Shown piece after piece: positions 26,403 to 35,285 of a DNA stretch of 64,000 nt. Position 1 is the stretch's first letter; each line of letters opens with the position of its first letter. The translations under genes and the position numbers were made by a program. The notes beneath the pieces were generated by a model, which did not search any database, was not told the DNA's origin, and saw nothing but the letters and a program-made list of their open reading frames with translations. Source of the DNA: CAYNFR01 sp964396595. GTDB taxonomy: Bacteria > Bacteroidota > Bacteroidia > Chitinophagales > Saprospiraceae. Location of the stretch: assembly GCA_964396595.1 (NCBI GenBank), contig CAYNFR010000003.1:62001-126000 (forward strand), in the 5' to 3' direction.

Positions 26403-27035
26403 ATGATCAATGTGGCAAGACTGACTGTCGGGATAATCATTTTCGTATGGTGCGGGCATTTTCATGCCATTGGCCAGGTCGGTATAAGTTTTAAATATGC
26501 TGATAATCAATTCACCGCAGCACCACCTGCTGATGATCAATCCTCGTATATGCCCAAGATAGGAATCAATTATTGGTTCAGATTAAGAGATATCAGGATA
26601 GAATTTCTTCCGGAAATCACTGTCGGATACGCTTCAAAATCATTGGCCGAAGGCCAATATCAAAAACTAAAATTAGGCGTAGGAGGCTATGTCCTGATTT
26701 ATCCGCTTGATCTTATGAACGATTGTGATTGCCCTACCTTTTCTAAAAAAAATAATTTGCTGAAGAATGGATGGTTTGTGGGATTGATGCTTAATGGCGG
26801 ATTTCTATATGATCAATTTAAGCCGACGGCCAATGTCGATAACATTGTCAAACAGCATGGTTTTATAGGTGCCGGGGCTACAACAGGCATAGATATCGGC
26901 ATCAATGATCTCGTCACCCTCAGTCCTTATGTCCAGCTCACCCAACATTACTACCCGGGCAGCAGCCCCTTCACAGATCCACGCATCGAGAAAATGATCG
27001 CTATTAGATGCGTGTTGAGATTCGATTACCGATAA
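26403..27035 (+). CDS. Exported outer-membrane beta-barrel-like protein
   Basis: The ATG at 26403 (MINVARLTVGIIIF, then GHFHAIGQVG) gives a signal peptide and a 210-residue product. Longer frames from 26271 or 26382 run into rimO. The mature part alternates aromatic and polar residues in strand-like runs (GISFKYADNQF, INYWFRLRDIRIEFLPEI, FDYR at the C-terminus) with repeated GI/GL turns, as in small outer-membrane barrels that end in an aromatic-rich strand. No family name can be given. It is divergent from rimO with 46 bp between. Confidence 0.6.
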   Translation: MINVARLTVGIIIFVWCGHFHAIGQVGISFKYADNQFTAAPPADDQSSYMPKIGINYWFRLRDIRIEFLPEITVGYASKSLAEGQYQKLKLGVGGYVLIYPLDLMNDCDCPTFSKKNNLLKNGWFVGLMLNGGFLYDQFKPTANVDNIVKQHGFIGAGATTGIDIGINDLVTLSPYVQLTQHYYPGSSPFTDPRIEKMIAIRCVLRFDYR

Positions 27036-27227
27036 GGATAGTGCATATTAGGGTGTATTGCGCTGAGCAAACTATAAGGCCTTTGTCTGTCGATAAAAAT
27101 TGATTACCAATGCATAACATATTAAATATTAATTAATATCATTGTAATTATTTTATGACTCGATTAAGTGTTATCTTGATACTTCATTGTTATCACAATT
27201 AATAAAAGCTACCTAGCAGACGGGATT

Positions 27228-29018
27228 ATGCATATTGGAAATCTTTCTTGCGGTACGAGCAGACGGTTTGTCTGCTTCCAAGTTAAGAAATATTTGCCTC
27301 TGCTGATATTTATCCTCATCAGTTTTTGCGGTGTAAACACACCATCATTATCCGCAAAAGACCAACAACAATCGCCTCCACAAAAACTCTTCGAAATATC
27401 CATCGAAAAAACTTCTTTACGAGGGGACATAATGCTCACACTAGATCCGAAAGCACTACGCGACATCGCTGGTCAAAAAAGTAGGCAAATCAATTTCTTA
27501 CTACCTACCCCCGATGCCAAGCAGTCCATGGTCGAGCTTAGCCCATATCCCTTGCTTACAGAAGAATTTGTCATTAAAGATGCCACAGACAAAATAGTGC
27601 TTCGTGACCCAAGCTTTGCTAAAGCCTATATTGACAAATCTGTTAACAAGCATTTGTCTAGAACAACCATGGTGATATTTGATGACAGAGTTTATCTCAG
27701 TTATCAAATCAATAATGAACGCTACAGTATAGAGCCGGTAACAAATCTGATCAAGACGAACACCTATAGACTTAAGAAATCTATTGAACAAGAGATCATT
27801 GAATGTCACACTAGAGAAGTCCCATTAGTTGAATCACCTTATCCGTATATAGATACTGATAAAAGTGTCAAGACTAATAACAACATTGTAACTGTCTATA
27901 TAGAATGCGATCATAAGATGTTTCAAGACAACGGGTCTAACATCAATAATACTTCCCAGATGGCTGCCAATCTGATGGCCAATGTAGCTGAGATTTATGC
28001 GAACGAAGTCAATGTCAATCTTCAGATATCTGAAATCAAAGTATGGACAACACCTGATCCTTATGATGCCGCAAACAAGACTTTTTCGATAGACGTATTA
28101 TATGCTTTTAACTGCCATCTAAGCGAGACAGTTTATAATGGTCGCCTTGCTCATTTATTTTCCACTGTCAGTAAAGGGCATGGTGGAATCGCAGACATTA
28201 GACAGACTTGTGTAAACCAAGCGCCGATGTACGCCTATTCCAATATTTCGAATAATCCTTCAGCCAGCAGAATACTCGTTGCGCACGAAATCGGTCATAA
28301 TCTCAGCTCTCCTCACACCCATGCCTGTGCATGGAATGGAAATAATACACAGTTAGATGATTGTGGAAATCCATCGTTTGAAGGAAATAGTTGTTATAAT
28401 TCTAATAATCGCATTATACCACAATACGGTACGATGATGAGCTATTGCGGCAATTTTAACAATACCGATATAGTTCATCCGCTAGTGGAAGTAAAGATCA
28501 GAAATTACGTGCAAGATTGCTTGCGACCTATTGAGTCTAGCTGCCCTGCACCGACACCCTCCAGTCTAACAGTGACCATGGATAGAACAGGGACCAAAGC
28601 GACCGTTGTAATTGATAAAAGCCCCAATGACTTTTTCTTTTTACAATATAGATTAGATAATACATGGCTTGGATGTTTTTGTAATGCTAGTTCCACAACA
28701 AATACGTTTGTTCTCGAGAATCTTACGCCAAATCAAAATTATTCTATAAGTGCCGCCATTTATTGTTCCAATGTCGGAGCGAATTCAGAGTGGTCATGCT
28801 TCACCCCATTTTTATCCGCACCCAATTTATGTGACCAACCAATAACGCTAATGGGTACACCATCCGGCAGTTATAGTAATAAGGGTATTGTAAACCTCGA
28901 CAATGCCACTACTAACAACACATTGGCGATCAACTACCAATTTAATGTTAATTTTATAGGACCTGTCACCATCAATATGGGTTCTGTCCTCACAATCAAT
29001 CAACAGGATTGTAACTAA
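27228..29018 (+). CDS. Secreted zinc metalloprotease (reprolysin/M12-like) with fibronectin-type region
   Basis: This 596-residue protein has a signal peptide (LPLLIFILISFCGVNTPSLS, about 24-43), a long propeptide-like region, and a catalytic domain with the metzincin motif HEIGHNLSSPH beginning at His353 (three zinc histidines and the base Glu354). The Met-turn reads MMSYC about 60 residues later. After about residue 435 come beta-rich segments (FFLQYRLDNTW, NLTPNQNYSISAA) resembling a fibronectin III domain. I see no clear type IX secretion tail at the C-terminus (ends INQQDCN). Its stop overlaps the convergent SET gene by 4 bp. Confidence 0.82.
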   Translation: MHIGNLSCGTSRRFVCFQVKKYLPLLIFILISFCGVNTPSLSAKDQQQSPPQKLFEISIEKTSLRGDIMLTLDPKALRDIAGQKSRQINFLLPTPDAKQSMVELSPYPLLTEEFVIKDATDKIVLRDPSFAKAYIDKSVNKHLSRTTMVIFDDRVYLSYQINNERYSIEPVTNLIKTNTYRLKKSIEQEIIECHTREVPLVESPYPYIDTDKSVKTNNNIVTVYIECDHKMFQDNGSNINNTSQMAANLMANVAEIYANEVNVNLQISEIKVWTTPDPYDAANKTFSIDVLYAFNCHLSETVYNGRLAHLFSTVSKGHGGIADIRQTCVNQAPMYAYSNISNNPSASRILVAHEIGHNLSSPHTHACAWNGNNTQLDDCGNPSFEGNSCYNSNNRIIPQYGTMMSYCGNFNNTDIVHPLVEVKIRNYVQDCLRPIESSCPAPTPSSLTVTMDRTGTKATVVIDKSPNDFFFLQYRLDNTWLGCFCNASSTTNTFVLENLTPNQNYSISAAIYCSNVGANSEWSCFTPFLSAPNLCDQPITLMGTPSGSYSNKGIVNLDNATTNNTLAINYQFNVNFIGPVTINMGSVLTINQQDCN

Positions 29019-29416
29019 GTACTAACATCAAACCATAGCTGCTCTCGTTCATTAATCTTCGTTATATCTCCATCACTATAATTTATTAATATCTCTTGGC
29101 CGGACATAATATCACGCTTGGCTCTTATGATAATCTCATCCGTATTATAATCCATAATTGCTTCAGCATTTGGATCAGGATGATGATTATACAGCGACCC
29201 ATAACCCAAGGCCACACACGCCTCGTAACCCGCTTCCTCCCACAAGAAGTAATATTCGTAGATGATGGTCTTGTCGATATCCTTTAATTGACCATGCGGA
29301 ATTTTGATAATCGGACAAGCCTCTATAATATCTCCTGCGTTGATTTCGACGGCGCAGAAGACGCCTCGACCTCTCTCTTCCGTATGGATGATGTATAATT
29401 CCGGGATATGTAACAT
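29015..29416 (-). CDS. Short SET-domain protein
   Basis: This 133-residue protein is nearly all SET domain: the N-terminal RGRGVF turn, the knot strand YGSLYNHHPDPNAE and the second knot part GQEILINYS, which with a C-terminal Trp/Phe form the SAM and lysine channel. In eukaryotes SET domains methylate lysines, mainly of histones; bacterial members are scattered and their substrates mostly unknown. Key Asn-His (NHHPDPNAE) and the catalytic Tyr (NYS) are present, so it could be active. There is no signal peptide. The 3' end overlaps the metalloprotease stop by 4 bp on the opposite strand. Confidence 0.8.
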   Translation of the reverse strand: MLHIPELYIIHTEERGRGVFCAVEINAGDIIEACPIIKIPHGQLKDIDKTIIYEYYFLWEEAGYEACVALGYGSLYNHHPDPNAEAIMDYNTDEIIIRAKRDIMSGQEILINYSDGDITKINEREQLWFDVST

Positions 29417-29636
29417 AACTCATTTTATCCATCAAAGATTGAAATATTAGGACACTGTTTAAAGGCATCGGTTAATAATACCTCCTGAAGATTACTTCTT
29501 TTCCATTAAAGTAAGCGTTCAGAGCTATTCCTACTTCTTTTCAAATGGCCTTTTCTCGTTTTTGACCACTTATCTCCACACTTTTTAGCTTTTCAACAAC
29601 CAAATATTACTATATCCCCTACATTGCACCAGAGAC

Positions 29637-31445
29637 ATGGATAAAGTACACGAGAAATTAAAGGAGGTTTTCGGTTATCAACTATTCAGACCGGGACAAG
29701 AAGAGATAGTCCGATCTGTAACAGACGGTCAGGACAATCTGGTAATCATGCCCACAGGTGGCGGAAAATCAATATGCTATCAATTGCCTGCCATATTGAT
29801 GGATGGTCTTGTGATCGTCATTTCACCTTTAATTGCCTTGATGGATGACCAGGTGGCAACATTGCGACAACTGGGCATAAAGGCGGCCTCCATGCACAGT
29901 AATAATACAAGCGCAGAGCGCGCCGAAATGGAACAACTCCTGCATAATGGAAAACTAAAATTACTCTATCTCGCTCCGGAAACTGTAATCCTGCAGCGCA
30001 CCTTGACCATGCTCAAAGATCTAAAAATACCGCTGATAGCCATTGACGAGGCACATTGTGTGAGTGTCTGGGGAAATGACTTCCGTCCTGAATACGTCAA
30101 ACTAGCCGCTTTAAGATCAACTTTTCCACATGCCACCTTCATGGCTCTTACAGCAACGGCCGATCAGGCTACACGTATCGATATAGCCGAAAAACTACAA
30201 CTCCGAGATCCTAAGATCAGCATCCTCAGTTTCGAACGAAAGAACATAAATATCGTCTGCCTACCCGGTCAAAACAAGATCAACATTATTAAAAAAATAA
30301 TCAACCGCCATAGCGGAGAAACAGGTATAATATACAGTCTGAGTCGCAACTCCACTGAAAAAATAGCTGCTTCTCTCGAGGCCACAGGCATAAAAGCTGC
30401 ATTCTACCATGCCGGAATGGACGGCCTCAGCAGGCAGCGCGTACAGCAACGATTCCAAAATGACGAAGTCCAAGTCATCTGCGCCACCATAGCCTTTGGG
30501 ATGGGTATTGACAAAAGCAATGTCCGCTATGTCATACATGCTAACCTGCCAAAAAATGTAGAAAGCTATTATCAAGAAATAGGTCGTGCGGGAAGAGACG
30601 GCATGCCTGCCGAAGCCATATTGTTCTACAGCTGGGGCGATGTCATCACCTTGCGCAAATTTATCACTGACAGCGATGCCACAACAGAGTATAAAGAAGT
30701 CCAGATGGCGAAGCTAGACAGGATGTGGGAACTCGCCAGCAGTCACTCCTGTAGAACGAATACAATTTTGAACTTCTTTGGAGAATTTCGATATGAACCT
30801 TGTGAACATTGCGATAACTGCGCTAATCCATCTGCAGAACATGATGGAACAATCATTGCCCAGAAAGCACTTAGTGCAGTAGTCAGATGCGATCAAGCAC
30901 TTAATATAACTAACTTAATCGATGTACTCAAAGGATCTATCAGACCAGAGATCCAAGAAAAAGGCTTTCATCTCGTCAAGACATTTGGCGTAGGCAGAGA
31001 TCTAAGTTATCCTGAATGGCGAGAATATATCACGCAACTGATTAACAAAGGCATGATGACCATCGACTATGTCAATAGTCATCATCTCAAACTAACGCAT
31101 ATCGCCCAAGAAGTACTCAAAGGCACACTTCCTGTCAAGCTGTTTAAACATACAGGTGCATCACTAAAATCTTCAACGGTTAAAAAAATACCTGAAAAAA
31201 GAGAACTCAATCCTGATGAAGTACTGTTTGAAAAACTACGAAAATGGCGTGCTGATATGGCACAACAACTTAGATTGCCTGCTTACACTATTTTCCATGA
31301 CAGAACGCTTAAAATAATATCCGAAGAGCTCCCTGTTCTCATTGAAGAATTGGATTTAATTGATGGTATTGGCGCAGCCAAAAAAGAAAAATATGGTAAG
31401 CAAATCATCGATATTGTAAGCTCTCACCGTGAAAAGAAATACTAA
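29637..31445 (+). CDS. recQ: ATP-dependent DNA helicase RecQ
   Basis: This 602-residue superfamily 2 helicase works in recombination repair and restart of stalled forks. Motifs: FRPGQEEIV, Walker A PTGGGKS (39-45), DEAH box (137-140), QEIGRAGRDG (motif VI), the zinc-binding RQC region (FRYEPCEHCDNC, with a further Cys in SSHSCRTN) and a C-terminal HRDC domain (about 520-590, FEKLRKWRADMAQ). The three-domain layout is complete and length is typical. The hydrolase gene follows 11 bp later on the same strand, so they may share a transcript. Confidence 0.95.
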   Translation: MDKVHEKLKEVFGYQLFRPGQEEIVRSVTDGQDNLVIMPTGGGKSICYQLPAILMDGLVIVISPLIALMDDQVATLRQLGIKAASMHSNNTSAERAEMEQLLHNGKLKLLYLAPETVILQRTLTMLKDLKIPLIAIDEAHCVSVWGNDFRPEYVKLAALRSTFPHATFMALTATADQATRIDIAEKLQLRDPKISILSFERKNINIVCLPGQNKINIIKKIINRHSGETGIIYSLSRNSTEKIAASLEATGIKAAFYHAGMDGLSRQRVQQRFQNDEVQVICATIAFGMGIDKSNVRYVIHANLPKNVESYYQEIGRAGRDGMPAEAILFYSWGDVITLRKFITDSDATTEYKEVQMAKLDRMWELASSHSCRTNTILNFFGEFRYEPCEHCDNCANPSAEHDGTIIAQKALSAVVRCDQALNITNLIDVLKGSIRPEIQEKGFHLVKTFGVGRDLSYPEWREYITQLINKGMMTIDYVNSHHLKLTHIAQEVLKGTLPVKLFKHTGASLKSSTVKKIPEKRELNPDEVLFEKLRKWRADMAQQLRLPAYTIFHDRTLKIISEELPVLIEELDLIDGIGAAKKEKYGKQIIDIVSSHREKKY

Positions 31446-31456
31446 ATCTTAATTAC

Positions 31457-32536
31457 ATGCGCACTCCTTATAAGTGGTACACCAAGTTATTGATTGGCTT
31501 GTTTGCATTTCTGTTCGTCGTCGTAGCGGCATTCTTCCTTGGGCCGCGGCCCAATTTTGATACAGTAGATCTAAGGCCTCTCCATGTAAATTTTAATCTT
31601 GAAGAGCTAGATGAACTAATTGCGCAAAAAGAAGCTTCTATCGCCAATTTAAAACCGGATAATCAAGCGCGCATATTATGGGCAGACTCCTTAAAGAAGC
31701 AGAAAACGAAATACAGTATCGTTTATATCCATGGATTCAGCGCTAGCCCGGGGGAAGGTCATCCACTTCATACCCACATCGCAGCAGCTATCGGCGCAAA
31801 TCTATATCTCGCAAGATTGACGGACCACGGAATACTTGATAAAGAAGTTTTTAAACAGCTCACCCCTGCCCAGCTTATTGAAGATGCGAAGTACGCCATT
31901 GCTGTCGGTCGTGCACTCGGCGATACCGTCATTGTCATGTCTTGTAGTACAGGCAGTACGCTTACTATTCCTCTCGCGACCGAGGATTCTAGTATTAGCA
32001 GTATGATCATGCTAAGTCCCAATATCGCCATCCGCAGCGAATCAGCTAAATTACTTACCGGCCCATGGGGTCGTCAGCTCGCACATAAGATCATAGGTGA
32101 ATACCGTATGCTCGATTCGACGCAGTCTTATATCCCTTATTGGACACATGAATACCGTACCGAAGGTCTTATAGCCTTGCAAGCACTTATCAATCAGACT
32201 ATGACTCGGGAGATATTTAGCAAAGTAAAAATACCCATCTACGTGGGCTATTATTATAAAGACGAGATCAATCAAGACCCTGTCGTGAGTGTAGCCGCTA
32301 TGCAAGAGTTTAAAAAACAGGTCAGCACACCGACGTCGATGATAGAGTACGACGCTTTCCCCAATGCTAATGATCATGTCATAGGCTCAATGTACAAAAC
32401 AATTGAATGGCCTGCAGTCAGGGATGAGATACTTGATTTTATAAACAAGATTTATGGCATTGAAATAAATAGATTAGCAATAGATGGGGAAGATGCTCAT
32501 TCTATTCAACACTATCATAACGAAAGCCACCGCTAA
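31457..32536 (+). CDS. Alpha/beta-hydrolase, membrane-anchored or exported
   Basis: This 359-residue protein has an N-terminal transmembrane or signal segment (about 10-30, LLIGLFAFLFVVVAAFFL). The fold motifs are the oxyanion strand IVYIHGFSASPGEGHP, the nucleophile elbow SCSTGST (Ser within CSTGS), and a late His in NANDHVIGS, giving a credible Ser-Asp-His triad. It resembles serine aminopeptidase or monoglyceride-lipase-type hydrolases, but the substrate is unknown. Eleven bp separate it from recQ. A short hairpin (GAAAGCCA / TGGCTTTC, 32522-32548) spans the stop codon and may help end the transcript. Confidence 0.75.
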   Translation: MRTPYKWYTKLLIGLFAFLFVVVAAFFLGPRPNFDTVDLRPLHVNFNLEELDELIAQKEASIANLKPDNQARILWADSLKKQKTKYSIVYIHGFSASPGEGHPLHTHIAAAIGANLYLARLTDHGILDKEVFKQLTPAQLIEDAKYAIAVGRALGDTVIVMSCSTGSTLTIPLATEDSSISSMIMLSPNIAIRSESAKLLTGPWGRQLAHKIIGEYRMLDSTQSYIPYWTHEYRTEGLIALQALINQTMTREIFSKVKIPIYVGYYYKDEINQDPVVSVAAMQEFKKQVSTPTSMIEYDAFPNANDHVIGSMYKTIEWPAVRDEILDFINKIYGIEINRLAIDGEDAHSIQHYHNESHR

Positions 32537-32620
32537 TGGATGGCTTTCTAATCACTCATATAAATCGAAACAGTGTATTCTATAATTGCTTACATCGTAT
32601 TGGCTATTGCCAAAAATGGT

Positions 32621-33358
32621 TTACTCTTCTTCACCCTCCGTGGTGAGCGTACCACGCTGCCTAGCCGCTTTGTTTTCGCAAAACTTACACAGCTCCGTAA
32701 TATTTCTCAGCTCACGCGCCTTGGCTACTGAACCTATGAAAACCTCCGTGGTGGCGTCTTTATTAATGGTATGGCAATCATCATAGAGATGATACTTCGT
32801 GCCAGACTTTGTCCAATACACTTCATTCTTGCCCATCAATTGTTCTACTCTTGCGGTTTGCTCTGTGTATTGCTCGATGGACGGCGGGTTAAAGTCATAA
32901 CCCGAAAGTCCTGCAATCAATAAGGCGACTCCTGCTATACCACCCAGGATACCTTTTTGTTTAGTGTCCAACTTATTGCTAGTAAGTATAAAAATGATCA
33001 GCGGTAAAAACGCAATAACGGCTACCACCAAACCTAGCTGACTCTGCATAAAAAACAAAAGCTTGTTTTTTTCAGATGCCGGATCTAATCGATTCGATTT
33101 TTTCCAGAGCATTGATCCGATGACTGCTAGTATTAGGTCAATCACGATCATCCCTATTATCCAGGTCATGTTGATAGGCTCTTTAAAAAGCATCGTAATC
33201 GCAACCACTTGAGCACAAATGGCGAAAAACCATAAGATACCCGCTATCACACGGAGTTGTGTAGCTTTACCCTTACTTTCCGGAGTCGGAACGAAGGTGT
33301 TCGATTGATCTGAAATGGAACTGTCGCCACCTACATTAGTAATTTTTCTTTTTTCCAT
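32621..33358 (-). CDS. Membrane protein with C-terminal Cys/His metal-binding-like motif
   Basis: This protein of about 245 residues has a hydrophilic start, four hydrophobic helices (about 37-58, 65-84, 106-127, 137-153) and a soluble tail with YHLYDDCHTI and ELCKFCENKA. The spacing (YH..xxC, then CxxC) resembles the small Ada-like metal-binding or nuclease-associated motif seen at the ends of many membrane proteins. Function unknown. The ATG at 33358 is preferred to a TTG at 33364. Genes on both sides lie on either strand with gaps, so it appears to be a single-gene unit. A minus-strand terminator lies about 45 bp upstream of its start. Confidence 0.6.
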   Translation of the reverse strand: MEKRKITNVGGDSSISDQSNTFVPTPESKGKATQLRVIAGILWFFAICAQVVAITMLFKEPINMTWIIGMIVIDLILAVIGSMLWKKSNRLDPASEKNKLLFFMQSQLGLVVAVIAFLPLIIFILTSNKLDTKQKGILGGIAGVALLIAGLSGYDFNPPSIEQYTEQTARVEQLMGKNEVYWTKSGTKYHLYDDCHTINKDATTEVFIGSVAKARELRNITELCKFCENKAARQRGTLTTEGEEE

Positions 33359-33403
33359 AGTCAAGAATCACTTTAAAAGAATTCAATTTGTCAGCAGATC
33401 AAG

Positions 33404-33442
33404 AAAAAAAAGCCCGAGGCCTTTTGCCAGTCTTCCTTCGGG
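33404..33442 (-). terminator. Rho-independent terminator on the minus strand
   Basis: On the minus strand CCCGAAGG (33435-33442) pairs with CCTCGGG (33413-33419) with one bulged base, followed by an eight-base T-run (33404-33411 in plus coordinates). It probably ends the transcript from the LysE-type gene, 310 bp downstream of that stop, or acts as an attenuator in front of the gene starting at 33358. Confidence 0.6.
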
Positions 33443-33755
33443 AGTCAAATCTAAACATTTTATGCTAGCTTGCTCATTATCTGCGAAGATTTTTATACTT
33501 ACCCTCTCATAATGTAGCCATTACATATATAAAATACGTCCAACTATAGCACGTTAAAGATATGTGTTCGACTGAGATCACTTTTGTCAAAAAATGACTT
33601 CTCCGTAGATTTTTTACCTACCATTATTCAATCGCGTGACTTGGCAAAGAGAGCACTCAATAAACAGATTATAACTCTCTCCCATCTTTTCTCCCCGCTT
33701 CCAATTGAAAAAAAACCCTTTGATCAATTGCTGCCAATATACCACCCCCTCCACA
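33443..33755. other. Intergenic stretch, no supported gene
   Basis: About 310 bp lie between the minus-strand terminator and the end of the LysE-type gene. A 64-codon minus-strand frame (33614-33808) overlaps the LysE gene's 3' end and contains a coherent-looking stretch (VYWQQLIKGFFFNWKRGEK), but I cannot match it to anything. Nothing else was seen. Confidence 0.4.
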
Positions 33756-34352
33756 TCACATAAATTTCCGGATAAATAACATGGCCGCAAGAAATAAAAA
33801 AAGAGCACATAGTATCAGATTTATATTGCGTGTGACAAATCCCACACGTGTCGAAACAAATGCCGCCGCAAAATTGTAAATAGTAAACAATCCCAATGCA
33901 CCTAACATTGCTCCGATTCCAAATGTCATCGAACCCACTATGTCAAAATTTGCATTGCGAGCAATCAGCACACCCACAAAAAATGGTATTGCCATCATAT
34001 TGAAAGTGGCCATGACAAGTCCGGATAAATAAGCATTGGAGAACAGCATCTTTTTATCTGTCGCACTTGTCTTGCGAGATAAGGTATAAAAATAAAAAGC
34101 CAAAAGCAAGAATACACCAATGGCAAGTGACTGAAGTGTCTCTACAATGGACGGATTATTCGCCAATAGTTTAAATACTTGTGTGGCTATAATGCTTTGA
34201 ATACCTATAGTCGTTGCCGCTCCTGTGCCGAACCAAAATGAATTCATCCGACCTGACGACACTGACAGTTTTACACCAAGCATATTAAGCATCCCGGGGG
34301 GCATGAATCCTGTGAAAGCTGCCACAAAACCCGTTACAAACGTACTCACCAT
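33756..34352 (-). CDS. LysE/RhtB-family amino-acid exporter-like protein
   Basis: This 198-residue integral membrane protein has six hydrophobic helices and the LysE opening: a first helix rich in small residues with PPGMLNMLGVKLSVSSGRMNSFWFG, like the PGP(N) signature and following loop of LysE translocators. Members export lysine, threonine or homoserine lactones; the substrate here is unknown. It lies 55 bp downstream of the PhyH dioxygenase gene on the same strand and is probably co-transcribed with it. Confidence 0.75.
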   Translation of the reverse strand: MVSTFVTGFVAAFTGFMPPGMLNMLGVKLSVSSGRMNSFWFGTGAATTIGIQSIIATQVFKLLANNPSIVETLQSLAIGVFLLLAFYFYTLSRKTSATDKKMLFSNAYLSGLVMATFNMMAIPFFVGVLIARNANFDIVGSMTFGIGAMLGALGLFTIYNFAAAFVSTRVGFVTRNINLILCALFLFLAAMLFIRKFM

Positions 34353-34407
34353 AGTTTATCCATTCGATACTTCATTCCCTAATTGATAGGCGTAAAGAAG
34401 CTTCTAG

Positions 34408-35235
34408 TTAATGTAATATCTCCTGCCAATTGACCGCATCGTTGTGTGAATGTGTAAAGCCCATCGCACGCTCCTCTTGCACCGTGTGTATATCTCTGAA
34501 AGCCATCACATAAGTCTTGCGCCATTCTGAAGAAATATTTCCTCCACTGCCATGCACAATACGCTCATCATGAATCGTGACAGAGCCGCGCTTAACCGGC
34601 AGATAAACCACTTCGTCGGTGGGTTTAGATTCTATAACAAGCGTATGGCTGTCATCACGGCTGTCGCCGACAGGCCTGTGAGCGCGAAGCTCGGGTTCTT
34701 TGTTTGTACCAGGTACGACCTGCAGGCAGCCATTCTCCATTCCTGAATCACTCATGGCCAACGAAAAAGTCGCCGTCCAGGTATTCTTGGTTTTAGGCCA
34801 GTAACCGATATCCTGGTGCATGGCAAATTCCGCCTTTTCCTTCTGTGGTTTTTTGGCAAGAAATTGCTCGTAGTCCATCACGCCCGTTCCAGCGTAGAGT
34901 TGATCTACCACAGACTGCGCCACTTGCCAGAAGATATTGTTAGCAAGCTCGGGGCGATATTTACTGGGAAGCATTGCATTGACAAGCCTAAACTCCTCAA
35001 ATGGCGTCCCATATGGCTGAGACATATCACAAAAATCCCTAGCCATTCCCGGCTCTTTACCCAATATAAAATGATCAAACCAAGGATCTAGAAAACGTAG
35101 CTCCTCCTCTGTCAAAAAATCATTCAATACCAGATAACCTTGATCGCTATATTGGGCAATTTCGTCAGGTGTGATGTGATATTGCTTGCCTTCTCGGCGA
35201 TGACTACCGGAAGTGGGATTAGTTATAATTTTCAT
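34408..35235 (-). CDS. Phytanoyl-CoA dioxygenase (PhyH) family Fe(II)/2-oxoglutarate oxygenase
   Basis: This non-haem iron enzyme of about 275 residues hydroxylates its substrate using 2-oxoglutarate and oxygen. The iron facial triad is readable: His-x-Asp in FAMHQDIGYW, the distal His in IHDERIVHGSGGN, and an Arg shortly after (EWRKTYVMAF) for 2-oxoglutarate. The opening (YSDQGYLVLNDFLTEEEL) is typical of PhyH proteins. The substrate is not deducible. The ATG at 35235 (MKIITNPTSG) is preferred to a GTG at 35262. Downstream comes a LysE-type exporter, so the pair might make and export a modified amino acid, which is speculative. Confidence 0.85.
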   Translation of the reverse strand: MKIITNPTSGSHRREGKQYHITPDEIAQYSDQGYLVLNDFLTEEELRFLDPWFDHFILGKEPGMARDFCDMSQPYGTPFEEFRLVNAMLPSKYRPELANNIFWQVAQSVVDQLYAGTGVMDYEQFLAKKPQKEKAEFAMHQDIGYWPKTKNTWTATFSLAMSDSGMENGCLQVVPGTNKEPELRAHRPVGDSRDDSHTLVIESKPTDEVVYLPVKRGSVTIHDERIVHGSGGNISSEWRKTYVMAFRDIHTVQEERAMGFTHSHNDAVNWQEILH

Positions 35236-35285
35236 TTTCGAATCATTCTTATGGGTCAACACATTATAATCGAGCGTGGATATAA

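Noticed and set aside
33614..33808. A 64-codon minus-strand frame at the end of the LysE-type gene
   Set aside because: It overlaps the conserved end of that gene by 53 bp; the peptide looks orderly but I could not support it as a gene.
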